Source: Fidelibacterota bacterium (lineage in GTDB: Bacteria > Fidelibacterota > Marinisomatia > Marinisomatales > TCS56). Taken from it: a stretch of DNA of 49,466 bases. Below the pieces are notes generated by a model. It made no database searches, was not told where the DNA came from, and was given only the letters and a program-made list of their open reading frames with translations. The translations under genes were made by a program, and so were the position numbers. Shown piece by piece: positions 31,759 to 40,481 of this stretch (position 1 is its first letter; each line of letters begins with the position of its first letter). Location of the stretch: assembly GCA_013203115.1 (NCBI GenBank), contig JABMQW010000090.1, forward strand, positions 1 through 49,466, written 5' to 3'.

Positions 31759-32607
31759 TTAGGATGATTGAATTTCCACCCGCTTCGCTAGATACCACAA
31801 CAGGCCGGCACCGATCATCATGGCAAGGCAGAGGACTTGTCCCATTGATAGGGGGCCCAACACAAATCCCAAATGGTCGTCCGGCTGTCGAAAGAATTCA
31901 ATGAAAAAGCGGAAAAAACCATATCCGAATATGTACAGCCCGGAGATAAAACCGGTGAACAGCTTTTTATTACGCAGCGGCCAGACGATGGCAAACAGAA
32001 TCAAACCTTCAAAAAGCGCTTCGTAAAGCTGTGATGGATGGCGTAACAGCCCGTTCATTGCAGAAGGGAAATACATTCCGATCGATGCATTGGTTACTCG
32101 ACCATAAAGTTCGCTATTTATAAAATTTCCTAGCCGTCCGAAAGTAAATCCCAGGGGAACGGCCGGGATAATAAAATCACCTATTTTGAATATGGAAATA
32201 CGGTGTTTCCGGGCGAAGACTATCCAGGCTATCAAAATCCCGATTACACCACCATGATAGGACATACCGGCGATACCGGTGAAATGTAATTGTCCGCCTT
32301 CCCTGCTAAATGGTGAAATAATACTCAATGGCTCAGAAAGAAATTGGTCCAAATTATAAAAAAGTACATACCCGAACCGCCCACCCAACAGCAACCCCAG
32401 GATAGCCCAGGTGATAACATTGCTCAGGAAATCTTTGTTAAAGGGCAAGTGCTCTTTTCTGATCCGGTAAGATGATAACAAATACACAACTGTGAAAGCG
32501 GCAATATACATTGTCCCATACCAGCGGATCGGGAAATTACCGATGGTGAAAATAGTCGGGTCCATTTGTGATGGCAGATGCTGCCACCAGTTTATAAATG
32601 CTGTCAT
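31759..32607 (-). CDS. lgt: Prolipoprotein diacylglyceryl transferase
   Basis: All Lgt landmarks are present: an N-terminal RWYGTMY segment, the catalytic HGG motif in MSYHGGVIG, the signature GRLGNFINSELYGRVT with Arg/Asn/Glu, HPSQLYEALFEG, and GYGFFRFFIEFFRQPD near the end. Seven hydrophobic segments fit an inner-membrane enzyme that transfers diacylglycerol to the lipobox Cys of prelipoproteins. Several lipoproteins in this window (EEP, amidohydrolase, TldD) would be its substrates. Confidence 0.95.
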   Translation of the reverse strand: MTAFINWWQHLPSQMDPTIFTIGNFPIRWYGTMYIAAFTVVYLLSSYRIRKEHLPFNKDFLSNVITWAILGLLLGGRFGYVLFYNLDQFLSEPLSIISPFSREGGQLHFTGIAGMSYHGGVIGILIAWIVFARKHRISIFKIGDFIIPAVPLGFTFGRLGNFINSELYGRVTNASIGMYFPSAMNGLLRHPSQLYEALFEGLILFAIVWPLRNKKLFTGFISGLYIFGYGFFRFFIEFFRQPDDHLGFVLGPLSMGQVLCLAMMIGAGLLWYLAKRVEIQSS

Positions 32608-32620
32608 AATTTTATGTGAC

Positions 32621-32652
32621 GGATGCCATCCGCCAGCCGGCGGATAGCATCC
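32621..32652. repeat. Dispersed 32-nt palindrome, copy 2 (strong hairpin)
   Basis: GGATGC-C-ATCCGCC pairs with GGCGGAT-A-GCATCC around a four-base loop: 13 paired bases with a single mismatch. It lies between the stop of the acylase gene and the start of lgt on the minus strand. It has no T-tract after it, so a repeat is favoured over a terminator, though it may slow transcription. Confidence 0.6.
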
Positions 32653-32667
32653 ATTTGGTAAAGTTTT

Positions 32668-35076
32668 CTAATTGCCTGTCAATATTAAAGTGTAACGAGC
32701 ATTTTGTTCCACCAAACTTCGTGAGCTATAATCGCTGTGGTACTCGTTGGCCAAATATAGTTCGGTCTGGTCGCAATAATGTGGACTGGCAGCTACACCA
32801 CAGACTCCGGTGGGAATTACCGACATTGATTTATCCCAGTCAGATAGATCATAGATATGGCGGTGGGAAGCTCCATGATTCACTTTATAGGGTTCGGCAA
32901 AGGAGTAGGCAAATGGTCCTACGGTATGGGATGATCCCTTCGCTTCATATGGTCCCCGGTTAAGATTAAACAGTCTGTCCAGAATTTTTACACCACCCAT
33001 GGGATGCTCTAATGTTAAAGTATGGGCAACTCCCCAGCGCCAGGCTGACGGAATGGTGCCATACTGCTGACTCAATTGATCCACGGCTTCGCGAAAACTT
33101 GTTTGTATGCAATCTGTAAATGTTTCGGTAACATCATTGGTACTGACATCATCCCACCAGCGTGATGTCGGATCACGACTAATATCATTCAGTGCAAATC
33201 GTGACAGGTAACTGGTGGAAATGTACTTGGTGAACAATTCCTCGCCCAGTTCATCGGCTAGGACATTGTGCAATAAGGCGTTATAAAACTGTTCAAATAT
33301 CAGGGCCGCCGAACTGTTGCGGGGGTAGGTTCCATCCCAGTCCCTGATTAAAAGTAAAGCTTCTTCCTCGATCTTTGACAGGTCCGCGATCAGTTCGAAA
33401 TTCTCCAAATACAATGGTTTCAATTCTTCTACCAGCTTAGATTTATTATCACCATGCATGCGGCGGAAATCATCCATTGTTAGGATATCCTTCTCATTCA
33501 GCATTTCGCGGATACGGTCGATTCGATAGTGCAAAGCCGGCCATTGGGGGATCACGGTAGCGGCACTATCGCTGACAGACTTATTATTGGCTGAAGAAAC
33601 ATATCCGCTGGGTGGATTGTATACGTAAGGCAGATTTTCAAAAGGCACCAGACCTTTCCAATCATATTGATCAGTCTCGCCCGATACTAGTTCGACTCCA
33701 TTCCAACCGTCCCGCACTGGAACACCGGCACAGCAGTACAGACCAATATTACCATTTACATCGGCATAGGCAATATTCTGGCTGACCGATATAAACGTGC
33801 TAACAGCATCCTTGAATTCTTCCCAGTTTTCAGCTTTACTCAGCAGGTAAAGGGTACGAACTTCATTGCTCATTTCATTACCAATCCAACGCATGGATAT
33901 TGGTTCATCTGTTTCCGATTTAAAGCCAGTGACGATCGGTCCCCGGTGAGTGAAACGGTTTTCACGGGTGACAGTTGTACCATCCTTTAATTTAATCTCT
34001 TCAACTCTAATTTCCATATCGCGCCATTCACCGTTGAATTTATATTGATTCGGATTATCTGGATTTATTTTTTCAAGGTAAAAATCCATGTCATCAACCA
34101 TTACATTGGTCATACCCCAGGCAATCTGATCATTGTGTCCGGCCACAATAAAAGGCTGGCCTGGCAGAGCCACACCGGTCACATTCAATTCGCCTTCAAT
34201 GACCTGGTGCATCTGGTACCAAATGCCCGGTGACCCAAAGCCAAGGTGCATATCGTTGGCAAACAGCGGGATTCCGGTCGCACTTTTTTCACCGTTTATT
34301 ACCCAGTTATTACTACCCCGGAACACAGTCAGTCCCAGCTTCTCCAGAGAGCGGGTTTGGGCGACCAGCAGATCATCAAAATCCAATTCAACCGGGATCA
34401 CAGAAAATTCCGGATAGGCCACGCTGGATTGGGCTTCCAGGTCGGGAAGTAATTGCTGGTATTTGGCCTCGCCAACTCTTTTACGGATATTATGAAAAAC
34501 AACTTCAATCGACCAGGGCATGGTCAGATCCCAGGCCATATAGCCCACCAGGTCGAGGGAATGTTCCGGCAGCCACATTTCAGGTTGATAACCAAGAATC
34601 GAAAATTCCAGCGGTAATTTGTCAACATGGGTTTCAATGAATTGATTCACGCCATCGCTGAAGGCTTGGGCACTGGCAAGTAACTTCTCATCCATTTCTG
34701 CTAAAACCAGTCGTGATTTATCGGGAATTCGCAGGGCTCGCAACATATGATCGGCATTGATCATATCCGCTCCAAAAATTTCTGATAACCGACCGGCAGT
34801 TGCACGGCGGATCAAATCCATTTGAAACAGTCGATCCTGCGCCATACAATAACCGGTAGCGCGGTACAAATCAGGCTCATTTTTAGCATATATATGTGGA
34901 ATGGCATACTCATCGCGGTATACGATGACTTCATCAGTCATATTCCGCAGGGTCACCGTACCATCGTAATCCGGGATGCCTTTAGTTGCCAGCGAACGGA
35001 GAAATAATCCGGCTCCAATTACTACAACTAAGATTACAACTGTGATCCCAATAAAAATCTTCCGACCTAATGACAT
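32668..35076 (-). CDS. Penicillin acylase family hydrolase
   Basis: An uncleaved or cleaved N-terminal transmembrane segment (about 7-28) directs the protein to the periplasm. The alpha-chain part is followed by the autoproteolysis site and nucleophile in FRGSNNWVI: after cleavage Ser255 becomes the N-terminal nucleophile of the beta chain. Other family parts are DEYAIPHIYA, MAQDRLFQMD, GHNDQIAWGMTN and TVGPFAYSFAEPY. The 802-residue length fits. It cleaves amide bonds, for example in acyl-homoserine lactones, beta-lactams or N-acyl amino acids; which of these cannot be told. The N-terminal nucleophile and binding motif look intact. Confidence 0.92.
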   Translation of the reverse strand: MSLGRKIFIGITVVILVVVIGAGLFLRSLATKGIPDYDGTVTLRNMTDEVIVYRDEYAIPHIYAKNEPDLYRATGYCMAQDRLFQMDLIRRATAGRLSEIFGADMINADHMLRALRIPDKSRLVLAEMDEKLLASAQAFSDGVNQFIETHVDKLPLEFSILGYQPEMWLPEHSLDLVGYMAWDLTMPWSIEVVFHNIRKRVGEAKYQQLLPDLEAQSSVAYPEFSVIPVELDFDDLLVAQTRSLEKLGLTVFRGSNNWVINGEKSATGIPLFANDMHLGFGSPGIWYQMHQVIEGELNVTGVALPGQPFIVAGHNDQIAWGMTNVMVDDMDFYLEKINPDNPNQYKFNGEWRDMEIRVEEIKLKDGTTVTRENRFTHRGPIVTGFKSETDEPISMRWIGNEMSNEVRTLYLLSKAENWEEFKDAVSTFISVSQNIAYADVNGNIGLYCCAGVPVRDGWNGVELVSGETDQYDWKGLVPFENLPYVYNPPSGYVSSANNKSVSDSAATVIPQWPALHYRIDRIREMLNEKDILTMDDFRRMHGDNKSKLVEELKPLYLENFELIADLSKIEEEALLLIRDWDGTYPRNSSAALIFEQFYNALLHNVLADELGEELFTKYISTSYLSRFALNDISRDPTSRWWDDVSTNDVTETFTDCIQTSFREAVDQLSQQYGTIPSAWRWGVAHTLTLEHPMGGVKILDRLFNLNRGPYEAKGSSHTVGPFAYSFAEPYKVNHGASHRHIYDLSDWDKSMSVIPTGVCGVAASPHYCDQTELYLANEYHSDYSSRSLVEQNARYTLILTGN

Positions 35077-35263
35077 GCTTTACCTCCGTAAATAATTTAT
35101 CTGTTTAAATTAGCTTGGAAACAGGTCTGCAAGACAGTAAAAAAACGATCAATTTCCTTTGTAAGTTCTACCATGATCATTGAACTCCCTGCCTTTTTTA
35201 TCAGTAAAAAAGGGCTGGTAAGCCTAACGTCCAAGATAATTTTAAAACCCGAGATCATTACAA

Positions 35264-38200
35264 TTGATATTTCAAATCGCTAAAAATATTTACATCCCCC
35301 TTTCCGACAACATACGATTAGACCAAGCTGTTCGACGGGAATTCCATATCGCACGGGACATCCGTGATAAATATGGTTTTAACGAATTGTTGTTCGCCTT
35401 AGATGGTAATGTAGTATTAACCAATTACGGCGCTTCACATGAAATCGTCCGGGAAATGAATGCTGACCGTAAGCTGAGTCAACATCCCGAGCAGGCTTTA
35501 CTGGCTTCTGATTTGAATGCACTGGGTTTGATTGACGAAATTCTGCACTACCTGTTCGGCCAATATCGTACCAGCGTCCAAGCCGATATCCTGGACACAA
35601 TCCTGGATTGGTTGGATACTAAATACAGTGTTGACAAGATCGATCGCATCCTGGAGTACTTTATTGCTCATTTCCCTCCGGTTGAGGTTTTCCGGAATAA
35701 CAGTGAACCGGCTATCTATCTAACGGGTACAACTGCCGGTGAATCCAACCGTGCTCACACTCTGGAAGAACTGATCCTGCACTGGCTGGCTAATATCAAT
35801 CCGGCTTTTGAGCCTTTCAGGGAATTATTCGACGATTCGGAATTGGAAAACCAAACCGGATACCGGCAGATCATGGCTGATCTAACCAACTTCTTTAATT
35901 CCCAAAAACCCTTTGGACCAAATCAGCTAAATCTGATCGACCTGTTACGTCAACCAGCGCTGGCAGTACCCAACTCCCTGGCTGACCAATTACGTTTTAT
36001 CCGCGATAACTGGGGCGATCTGCTGGGCAGATTCCTGTTGCGCATGCTGCGGGGATTGGATTTCAGCAGTGAGGAGCAAAAAGACCGCGGATTCGGTCCC
36101 GGTGAGGTATCTGTGCTGGAGTTCGGCCTGGGTGAAGATGAGTACGAGCGCTTCAGTCCCGACAGTGACTGGATGCCACGGGTGGTGATGATTGCCAAGA
36201 ATGCCCTGGTCTGGCTGGATCAACTTTCCAAAAACTACGGGTATTCCATCGAACGTTTAGACCAGATTCCGGATGCTGAACTTGATCGCCTAGCCCAGTA
36301 TGGTTTCACAGCCCTGTGGCTGATTGGCCTCTGGAAAAGGAGTCGAGTATCTCAGAAAATCAAACAATGGTGCGGCAATCCCGAGGCCGAATCATCGGCT
36401 TATTCCCTGAAGGAGTATATAATCGCCGACTCACTTGGTGGACCTGAGGCCTTCGAGAATCTGAAAGTACGCTGCCAACAACGGGGAATCCGTCTGGCCA
36501 GCGATATGGTTCCCAACCATACCGGCCTTGATGCTAACTGGATTATCGAACATCCCGAATGGTACGTTCAAACCCAGCACTCCCCATACCCAGCCTATAA
36601 ATTTGAATCGGACAACCTGACGGAAGATGACCGGATCAGTATCCAGATTGAGGATCATTATTACGATCAATCGGATGCAGCGGTAGTATTTCGCTATGTA
36701 AACCGGCAGACCGGTGAAGAACGTTTTATCTATCATGGCAACGACGGTACTTCGATGCCCTGGAATGACACCGCCCAGCTCAATTATCTACTGCCAGAGG
36801 TTCGAGAAGCTGTCATTCAGACTATTCTACACGTGGCTCGCCAGACACCAATCATCCGCTTCGACGCAGCGATGACTCTGGCCAAGCGCCATTTCCAGCG
36901 CCTGTGGTTCCCGGAACCGGGGAGTGGTGGGGATATCCCCTCCCGAGCGGAGCAGGGTTTGAGTAAAGAGGAATTTAACCAGCATTTTCCGCATGAGTTT
37001 TGGCGCGAGGTGGTAGATCGGGTGGCGGAGGAAGTGCCCCACACTCTGCTGTTGGCGGAGGCTTTCTGGATGATGGAGGGCTATTTCGTCCGCACCCTGG
37101 GCATGCACCGGGTTTATAACAGCGCCTTCATGAATATGCTCAAGATGGAGGATAATGCCAAATACCGCCAGACAATCAAGAATACCCTGGAATTCGATCC
37201 CCAGATCCTGAAGCGGTTCGTTAATTTCCTTAATAACCCTGACGAAGAAACGGCTGCGATTCAGTTTGGCACTGGGGATAAATATTTCGGCACCACCCTG
37301 TTGATGCTTACCATGCCGGGCCTGCCGATGTTCGGGCATGGGCAGATCGAAGGATTCCGGGAAAAATACGGCATGGAATTCCGGCAGGCTTACTGGGATG
37401 AACAACCGGACCAGGAACTGGTCCAGCGCCATGAATGGGATATTTTTCCGGTGTTACGCAAACGCTACCTGTTTGCCGAAGTAGCGGAATTTCGTTTATT
37501 CGATCTGTATAACCAGGATGGTTCGGTTAATGAGAACGTATTCGCCTATACCAACCGGGTTGGGAATGAAAGCGTACTGGTGCTCTATAATAACGCCTAT
37601 CAACAAGCCAACGGCTGGCTGCGAACATCGGCAGCTTTCAATGATAAATCCGTTAGTGACAAACCAAACTTGCGACAGGTTGATCTGGCTCAGGCACTGA
37701 ACCTTCCAAATGATCCCAATCGTTATCTTGTTCTACGTGAGCATACCTCTGGTCTGGAATATCTGAGACACTGTAGTACGATTCACGAACAGGGGTTGCC
37801 GGTGAGCCTGAATGGCTACCAGTACCAGGTTTTCTGGGAAATGCGGGAAGTCTGGGATGATCAATACGGGCGCTATGGCCAGTTGCACAATATGTTAAAT
37901 GGTCAGGGCGTAACCAGCATTGAGGAATCGATTAAGGATATATTTTTAAAACCAGTGCGTGATTCATTTACCGCCGTGTTCAATGAACCGGGACTGATAA
38001 CTGTCGAACTGTACATTAATGAAATAGTCAATCTGACAAACAGCCAGGTTAAGGTGGCTTTACTATCAGGTGAAATCACAGAATCAATCGCCGCAGTCGA
38101 TCAATTTATTAAAATGCCAATTGATGATAAAAATGGCGATTTTGATTATATAAAGACAGGATTGACAGAAGAAATCGCTAGCGCTACATTACGAATCTGG

Positions 38201-38668
38201 GGACTTCTTCGATTGATCGGTAAAGCCGTAAATACTACTGAATACCAGCGCTTCAGCCGGCGATTGATTAGTGAATTAGGTCTGGAGCAGTCCATAACGA
38301 ATATTCTATCAGCGGCCGGTTTACCGGCTGAGCAAATCGAACGCCAAATTTTACTAATTAAAATCCTGTGTCGTTACCAACATCATCTGGAAGCTGCCAC
38401 ATCAGAAAAAGCTCGCGAGCTATTCCGGGACCTGCTGGATGATAATGAAATCCACCGTTTTCTTGGTATTAATCGTTTCGAAGGCATTATTTATTTCAAC
38501 CAGGAAGCCATTGAGGACCTGACCTGGTGGCTGACTACTATCACCGTCGTAGATTTGACCATCTCCGATCGTCCTCTGGACGATCTGTTAAAGCTACTCC
38601 AGCGCTGGCAAGTAGCGGCTATAAAGTCAGAGTTTCAACTCGAAAAACTGCTGGAAGAATTGAAATAA
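35264..38668 (+). CDS. Large GH13 (alpha-amylase family) protein, atypical
   Basis: The TTG at 35264 is the best start because an in-frame stop lies 21 bases upstream; no clear ribosome site is visible. Residues 1-280 are a helical N-terminal domain with no known family. The GH13 barrel runs from about 300 to 740 with AYGFTALWLIGLW-like beta2, DMVPNHTGLD (region I), IRFDAAM with nucleophile Asp534 (region II), LLLAEAFW with acid/base Glu599 (region III), and NNPDEETA with Asp660 (region IV), in which the usual His is Pro. A C-terminal beta domain and a helical segment (about 930-1134) follow. No signal peptide, so probably cytoplasmic, acting on alpha-glucans. Product length 1134 is far above a usual amylase. 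Confidence 0.85.
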   Translation: MIFQIAKNIYIPLSDNIRLDQAVRREFHIARDIRDKYGFNELLFALDGNVVLTNYGASHEIVREMNADRKLSQHPEQALLASDLNALGLIDEILHYLFGQYRTSVQADILDTILDWLDTKYSVDKIDRILEYFIAHFPPVEVFRNNSEPAIYLTGTTAGESNRAHTLEELILHWLANINPAFEPFRELFDDSELENQTGYRQIMADLTNFFNSQKPFGPNQLNLIDLLRQPALAVPNSLADQLRFIRDNWGDLLGRFLLRMLRGLDFSSEEQKDRGFGPGEVSVLEFGLGEDEYERFSPDSDWMPRVVMIAKNALVWLDQLSKNYGYSIERLDQIPDAELDRLAQYGFTALWLIGLWKRSRVSQKIKQWCGNPEAESSAYSLKEYIIADSLGGPEAFENLKVRCQQRGIRLASDMVPNHTGLDANWIIEHPEWYVQTQHSPYPAYKFESDNLTEDDRISIQIEDHYYDQSDAAVVFRYVNRQTGEERFIYHGNDGTSMPWNDTAQLNYLLPEVREAVIQTILHVARQTPIIRFDAAMTLAKRHFQRLWFPEPGSGGDIPSRAEQGLSKEEFNQHFPHEFWREVVDRVAEEVPHTLLLAEAFWMMEGYFVRTLGMHRVYNSAFMNMLKMEDNAKYRQTIKNTLEFDPQILKRFVNFLNNPDEETAAIQFGTGDKYFGTTLLMLTMPGLPMFGHGQIEGFREKYGMEFRQAYWDEQPDQELVQRHEWDIFPVLRKRYLFAEVAEFRLFDLYNQDGSVNENVFAYTNRVGNESVLVLYNNAYQQANGWLRTSAAFNDKSVSDKPNLRQVDLAQALNLPNDPNRYLVLREHTSGLEYLRHCSTIHEQGLPVSLNGYQYQVFWEMREVWDDQYGRYGQLHNMLNGQGVTSIEESIKDIFLKPVRDSFTAVFNEPGLITVELYINEIVNLTNSQVKVALLSGEITESIAAVDQFIKMPIDDKNGDFDYIKTGLTEEIASATLRIWGLLRLIGKAVNTTEYQRFSRRLISELGLEQSITNILSAAGLPAEQIERQILLIKILCRYQHHLEAATSEKARELFRDLLDDNEIHRFLGINRFEGIIYFNQEAIEDLTWWLTTITVVDLTISDRPLDDLLKLLQRWQVAAIKSEFQLEKLLEELK

Positions 38669-38708
38669 GATCCAGCACAACCGGACAGAAACTAGATCAT
38701 TTTTTCAA

Positions 38709-39422
38709 TCAAGGCGCTGACCGGTAAGCATCCCGACGCGTTAGATAAACTTCACTCAATTTTTGAATCGTGGCCTCTTCGTAGGGTCGCAAACCACTGA
38801 GGATCAGTTTCTTTAATCCGGTTCCTATTGGTTGGTCATCCTCATATATCTGAAAATACAGTCGTGCTTCGGCGCGCTTGCCAGTGATTTCCAAGGTAGT
38901 TTCCGTCAGGTCCAGCCGGGGTTCGGTAACCGTTAGATGATCGAAAGCAAAAGACATGCTGTCGTATATTATCAGTGGACGGGCGGGATTGATCATAACC
39001 TGGTGCTCAGCCATTAAAGGGACCAGAATATGAGGGAAATTCTGGCCCGAAAAAGCCACATAATTTCGGGTAAGCTTCTCAATCAGGTGGGCATTTGAGC
39101 TGGTTTCCCCATTCCGTTCAACCTGCAGATAGGATTTGCCTTTCTGGTCAGTAATTGCAAACTGATCACCCGGCAGATCAGGGAATATCAGCTCAGCACC
39201 ATCACGCACCATCCCAGTGAAAGTGAACCGCATTCTCCGACTCAAACCATACTTGGTGAGAACCAGGGCAAACAATAAATCCCCCGGCACACAATAACTT
39301 CTATTGCCTGGGTCGTGGATCGAATTGAAGTCGCCGGAAATATCCTTGGCAAAATTACTGGCCTGATCAGCGCTGATACGTACCAGCCCGTTTTTCTCAG
39401 AATAAAATCTATTTAAAAACAT
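38709..39422 (-). CDS. DUF3581/MaoC-like hotdog family protein, full copy
   Basis: The N-terminal part holds AKDISGDFNSIHDPGN, close to the hydratase-2 motif G-D-x-N-P-[IVL]-H of MaoC-type hotdog enzymes but with Ser in place of Pro, followed by CVPGDLLFALVLTKYGLS. These match DUF3581 as I recall it from Gammaproteobacteria. Length (237) fits the family. It could bind a thioester or coenzyme-A-like ligand, but the function is unknown. A diverged, truncated second copy lies at 41629-41967, and the first 100 residues are about 83% identical to it. It converges with the GH13 gene. Confidence 0.75.
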   Translation of the reverse strand: MFLNRFYSEKNGLVRISADQASNFAKDISGDFNSIHDPGNRSYCVPGDLLFALVLTKYGLSRRMRFTFTGMVRDGAELIFPDLPGDQFAITDQKGKSYLQVERNGETSSNAHLIEKLTRNYVAFSGQNFPHILVPLMAEHQVMINPARPLIIYDSMSFAFDHLTVTEPRLDLTETTLEITGKRAEARLYFQIYEDDQPIGTGLKKLILSGLRPYEEATIQKLSEVYLTRRDAYRSAP

Positions 39423-39441
39423 AGGGAATATTAAGAACCGA

Positions 39442-39525
39442 TCAATAATATTGGCAGTTTTTCCGGAGCTGCCTTACTTCGTCAGTAGTGAGATATTTAT
39501 TTGGTGTGATTGTCCAATATGGCAT
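39442..39525 (-). pseudogene. Possible 5' stub of a tyrosine recombinase gene
   Basis: This minus-strand frame of 27 residues begins MPYWTITPNKYLTTDEVRQL and has a clear AGGAG at 5-6 bases before the ATG. The KYLTTDEVRQLRK piece resembles the N-terminal SAM-like part of tyrosine recombinases/integrases. After residue 22 the sequence joins the upstream DNA of the DUF3581 gene (homologous to the region before the second copy), and a stop follows at once. It reads like the intact start of an integrase cut off at a recombination point. The assignment rests on a short motif. Confidence 0.45.
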
Positions 39526-39621
39526 AAGAATCTCCTTTCGGATTTCTTATACTATATTTTACTGATAGCATTATTAACCGACCAATATTCTATATTAACA
39601 TAACAATTGCGCTTACCCGAA

Positions 39622-39709
39622 TCCAATATTTGCCAAAATTTTATTTTATTGGCATATTTTTGATTTCCAATATTTGCCAGAATTATGTATTTTTGGCATA
39701 ATTTTGAAT
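39622..39709. promoter_or_regulatory. Two 44-bp tandem repeats before abiEi, candidate operator
   Basis: Units at 39622-39665 and 39666-39709 match at 37 of 44 positions. Each opens TCCAATATTTGCCA and contains TGCCA...TGGCA as an inverted repeat. They end four bases before the antitoxin start, leaving no room for a Shine-Dalgarno site. AbiEi proteins are known to bind inverted repeats in their own promoter and repress it; this is the likely site. Confidence 0.65.
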
Positions 39710-39713
39710 TGCA

Positions 39714-40481
39714 ATGCTGAGGATATTCGAGAAAAAACTGATCGAGGAGTTTAAAGACAGGAAATCTTTTAGTCGGGATGAGCTATTTGATTTTTTCAGA
39801 GGTTTTGAGCCTAACCTAAAGGAGGGTACTTTTGGTTGTAGGATTTATACGCTCAAGCAAAACAACATTATTAAGCCTTTGAAACGAGGTGTTTATGCAA
39901 TTTCATATAAGTCAACGTACGAACCAACTATTTCACCTGAGCTCGATAAGCTTAGCAAAAAAATATCTAATCGATATGAAGATATAAAATATTGTCTCTG
40001 GTCTACAGACTGGCTGAATACATTTTCTCAACACCAATCTAATACACGAATCCTAATCTTCGATGTCGAAAAAGACTTTGTTGAATCTGTATATTATTAC
40101 CTGAAAGACAATTTCAATTATGATATTTTCCTGAATCCTGATGCTAATGCAATTAATTATTATATATCGGAAAGTAAAAGCCCTGTCGTTGTAAAAAGAC
40201 TTATCACCCGATCTCCAGTAGAAGAAATAACTATCCGTAAGGATAAAATTTTTGTGCCAATGTTAGAAAAAATTCTTGTGGATGTATTTGCTGATTCAAA
40301 ATTGTTTTATTTTTATCAGGGTTCTGAACTACGACATATTTTTGAAAATGCAGTAAAGTATTATGCAATCAATTTTACCAGTCTATTTAGCTATGCCAGA
40401 AGAAGAGGAAAGGAAAAGGAAATCAAATCTTATATGATGAATAATCTAAGCGATTTACTGAAAGAGATTATTAATGATTGA
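39714..40481 (+). CDS. AbiEi-type antitoxin/autorepressor (DUF6577-like)
   Basis: The 255-residue protein opens with a winged-helix-like domain: SFSRDELFDFF, then TFGCRIYTLKQNNIIKPLKRGVYAIS, the usual layout for AbiEi DNA-binding domains. The C-terminal half (about 80-255) has segments reading VVVKRLITRSPVEE and IFVPMLEKILVDVFAD, as in type IV antitoxins of AbiE systems. AbiEi does not bind the toxin directly in known systems but represses the operon and blocks toxicity by another route. It overlaps the toxin gene by eight bases. The family identification is by general layout and neighbour. Confidence 0.72.
   Translation: MLRIFEKKLIEEFKDRKSFSRDELFDFFRGFEPNLKEGTFGCRIYTLKQNNIIKPLKRGVYAISYKSTYEPTISPELDKLSKKISNRYEDIKYCLWSTDWLNTFSQHQSNTRILIFDVEKDFVESVYYYLKDNFNYDIFLNPDANAINYYISESKSPVVVKRLITRSPVEEITIRKDKIFVPMLEKILVDVFADSKLFYFYQGSELRHIFENAVKYYAINFTSLFSYARRRGKEKEIKSYMMNNLSDLLKEIIND

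Noticed and set aside
35192-35213. CCTTTTTT...AAAAAAGG inverted repeat between the acylase and GH13 genes as an operator or terminator
   Set aside because: Mostly an A/T homopolymer pairing, which arises easily by chance; no second copy and it is between divergent starts, where a terminator is not expected.
36827-37432. 201-codon minus-strand frame inside the GH13 gene
   Set aside because: It overlaps the catalytic regions of the GH13 enzyme; the antisense opening follows from codon bias, and no domain is visible.
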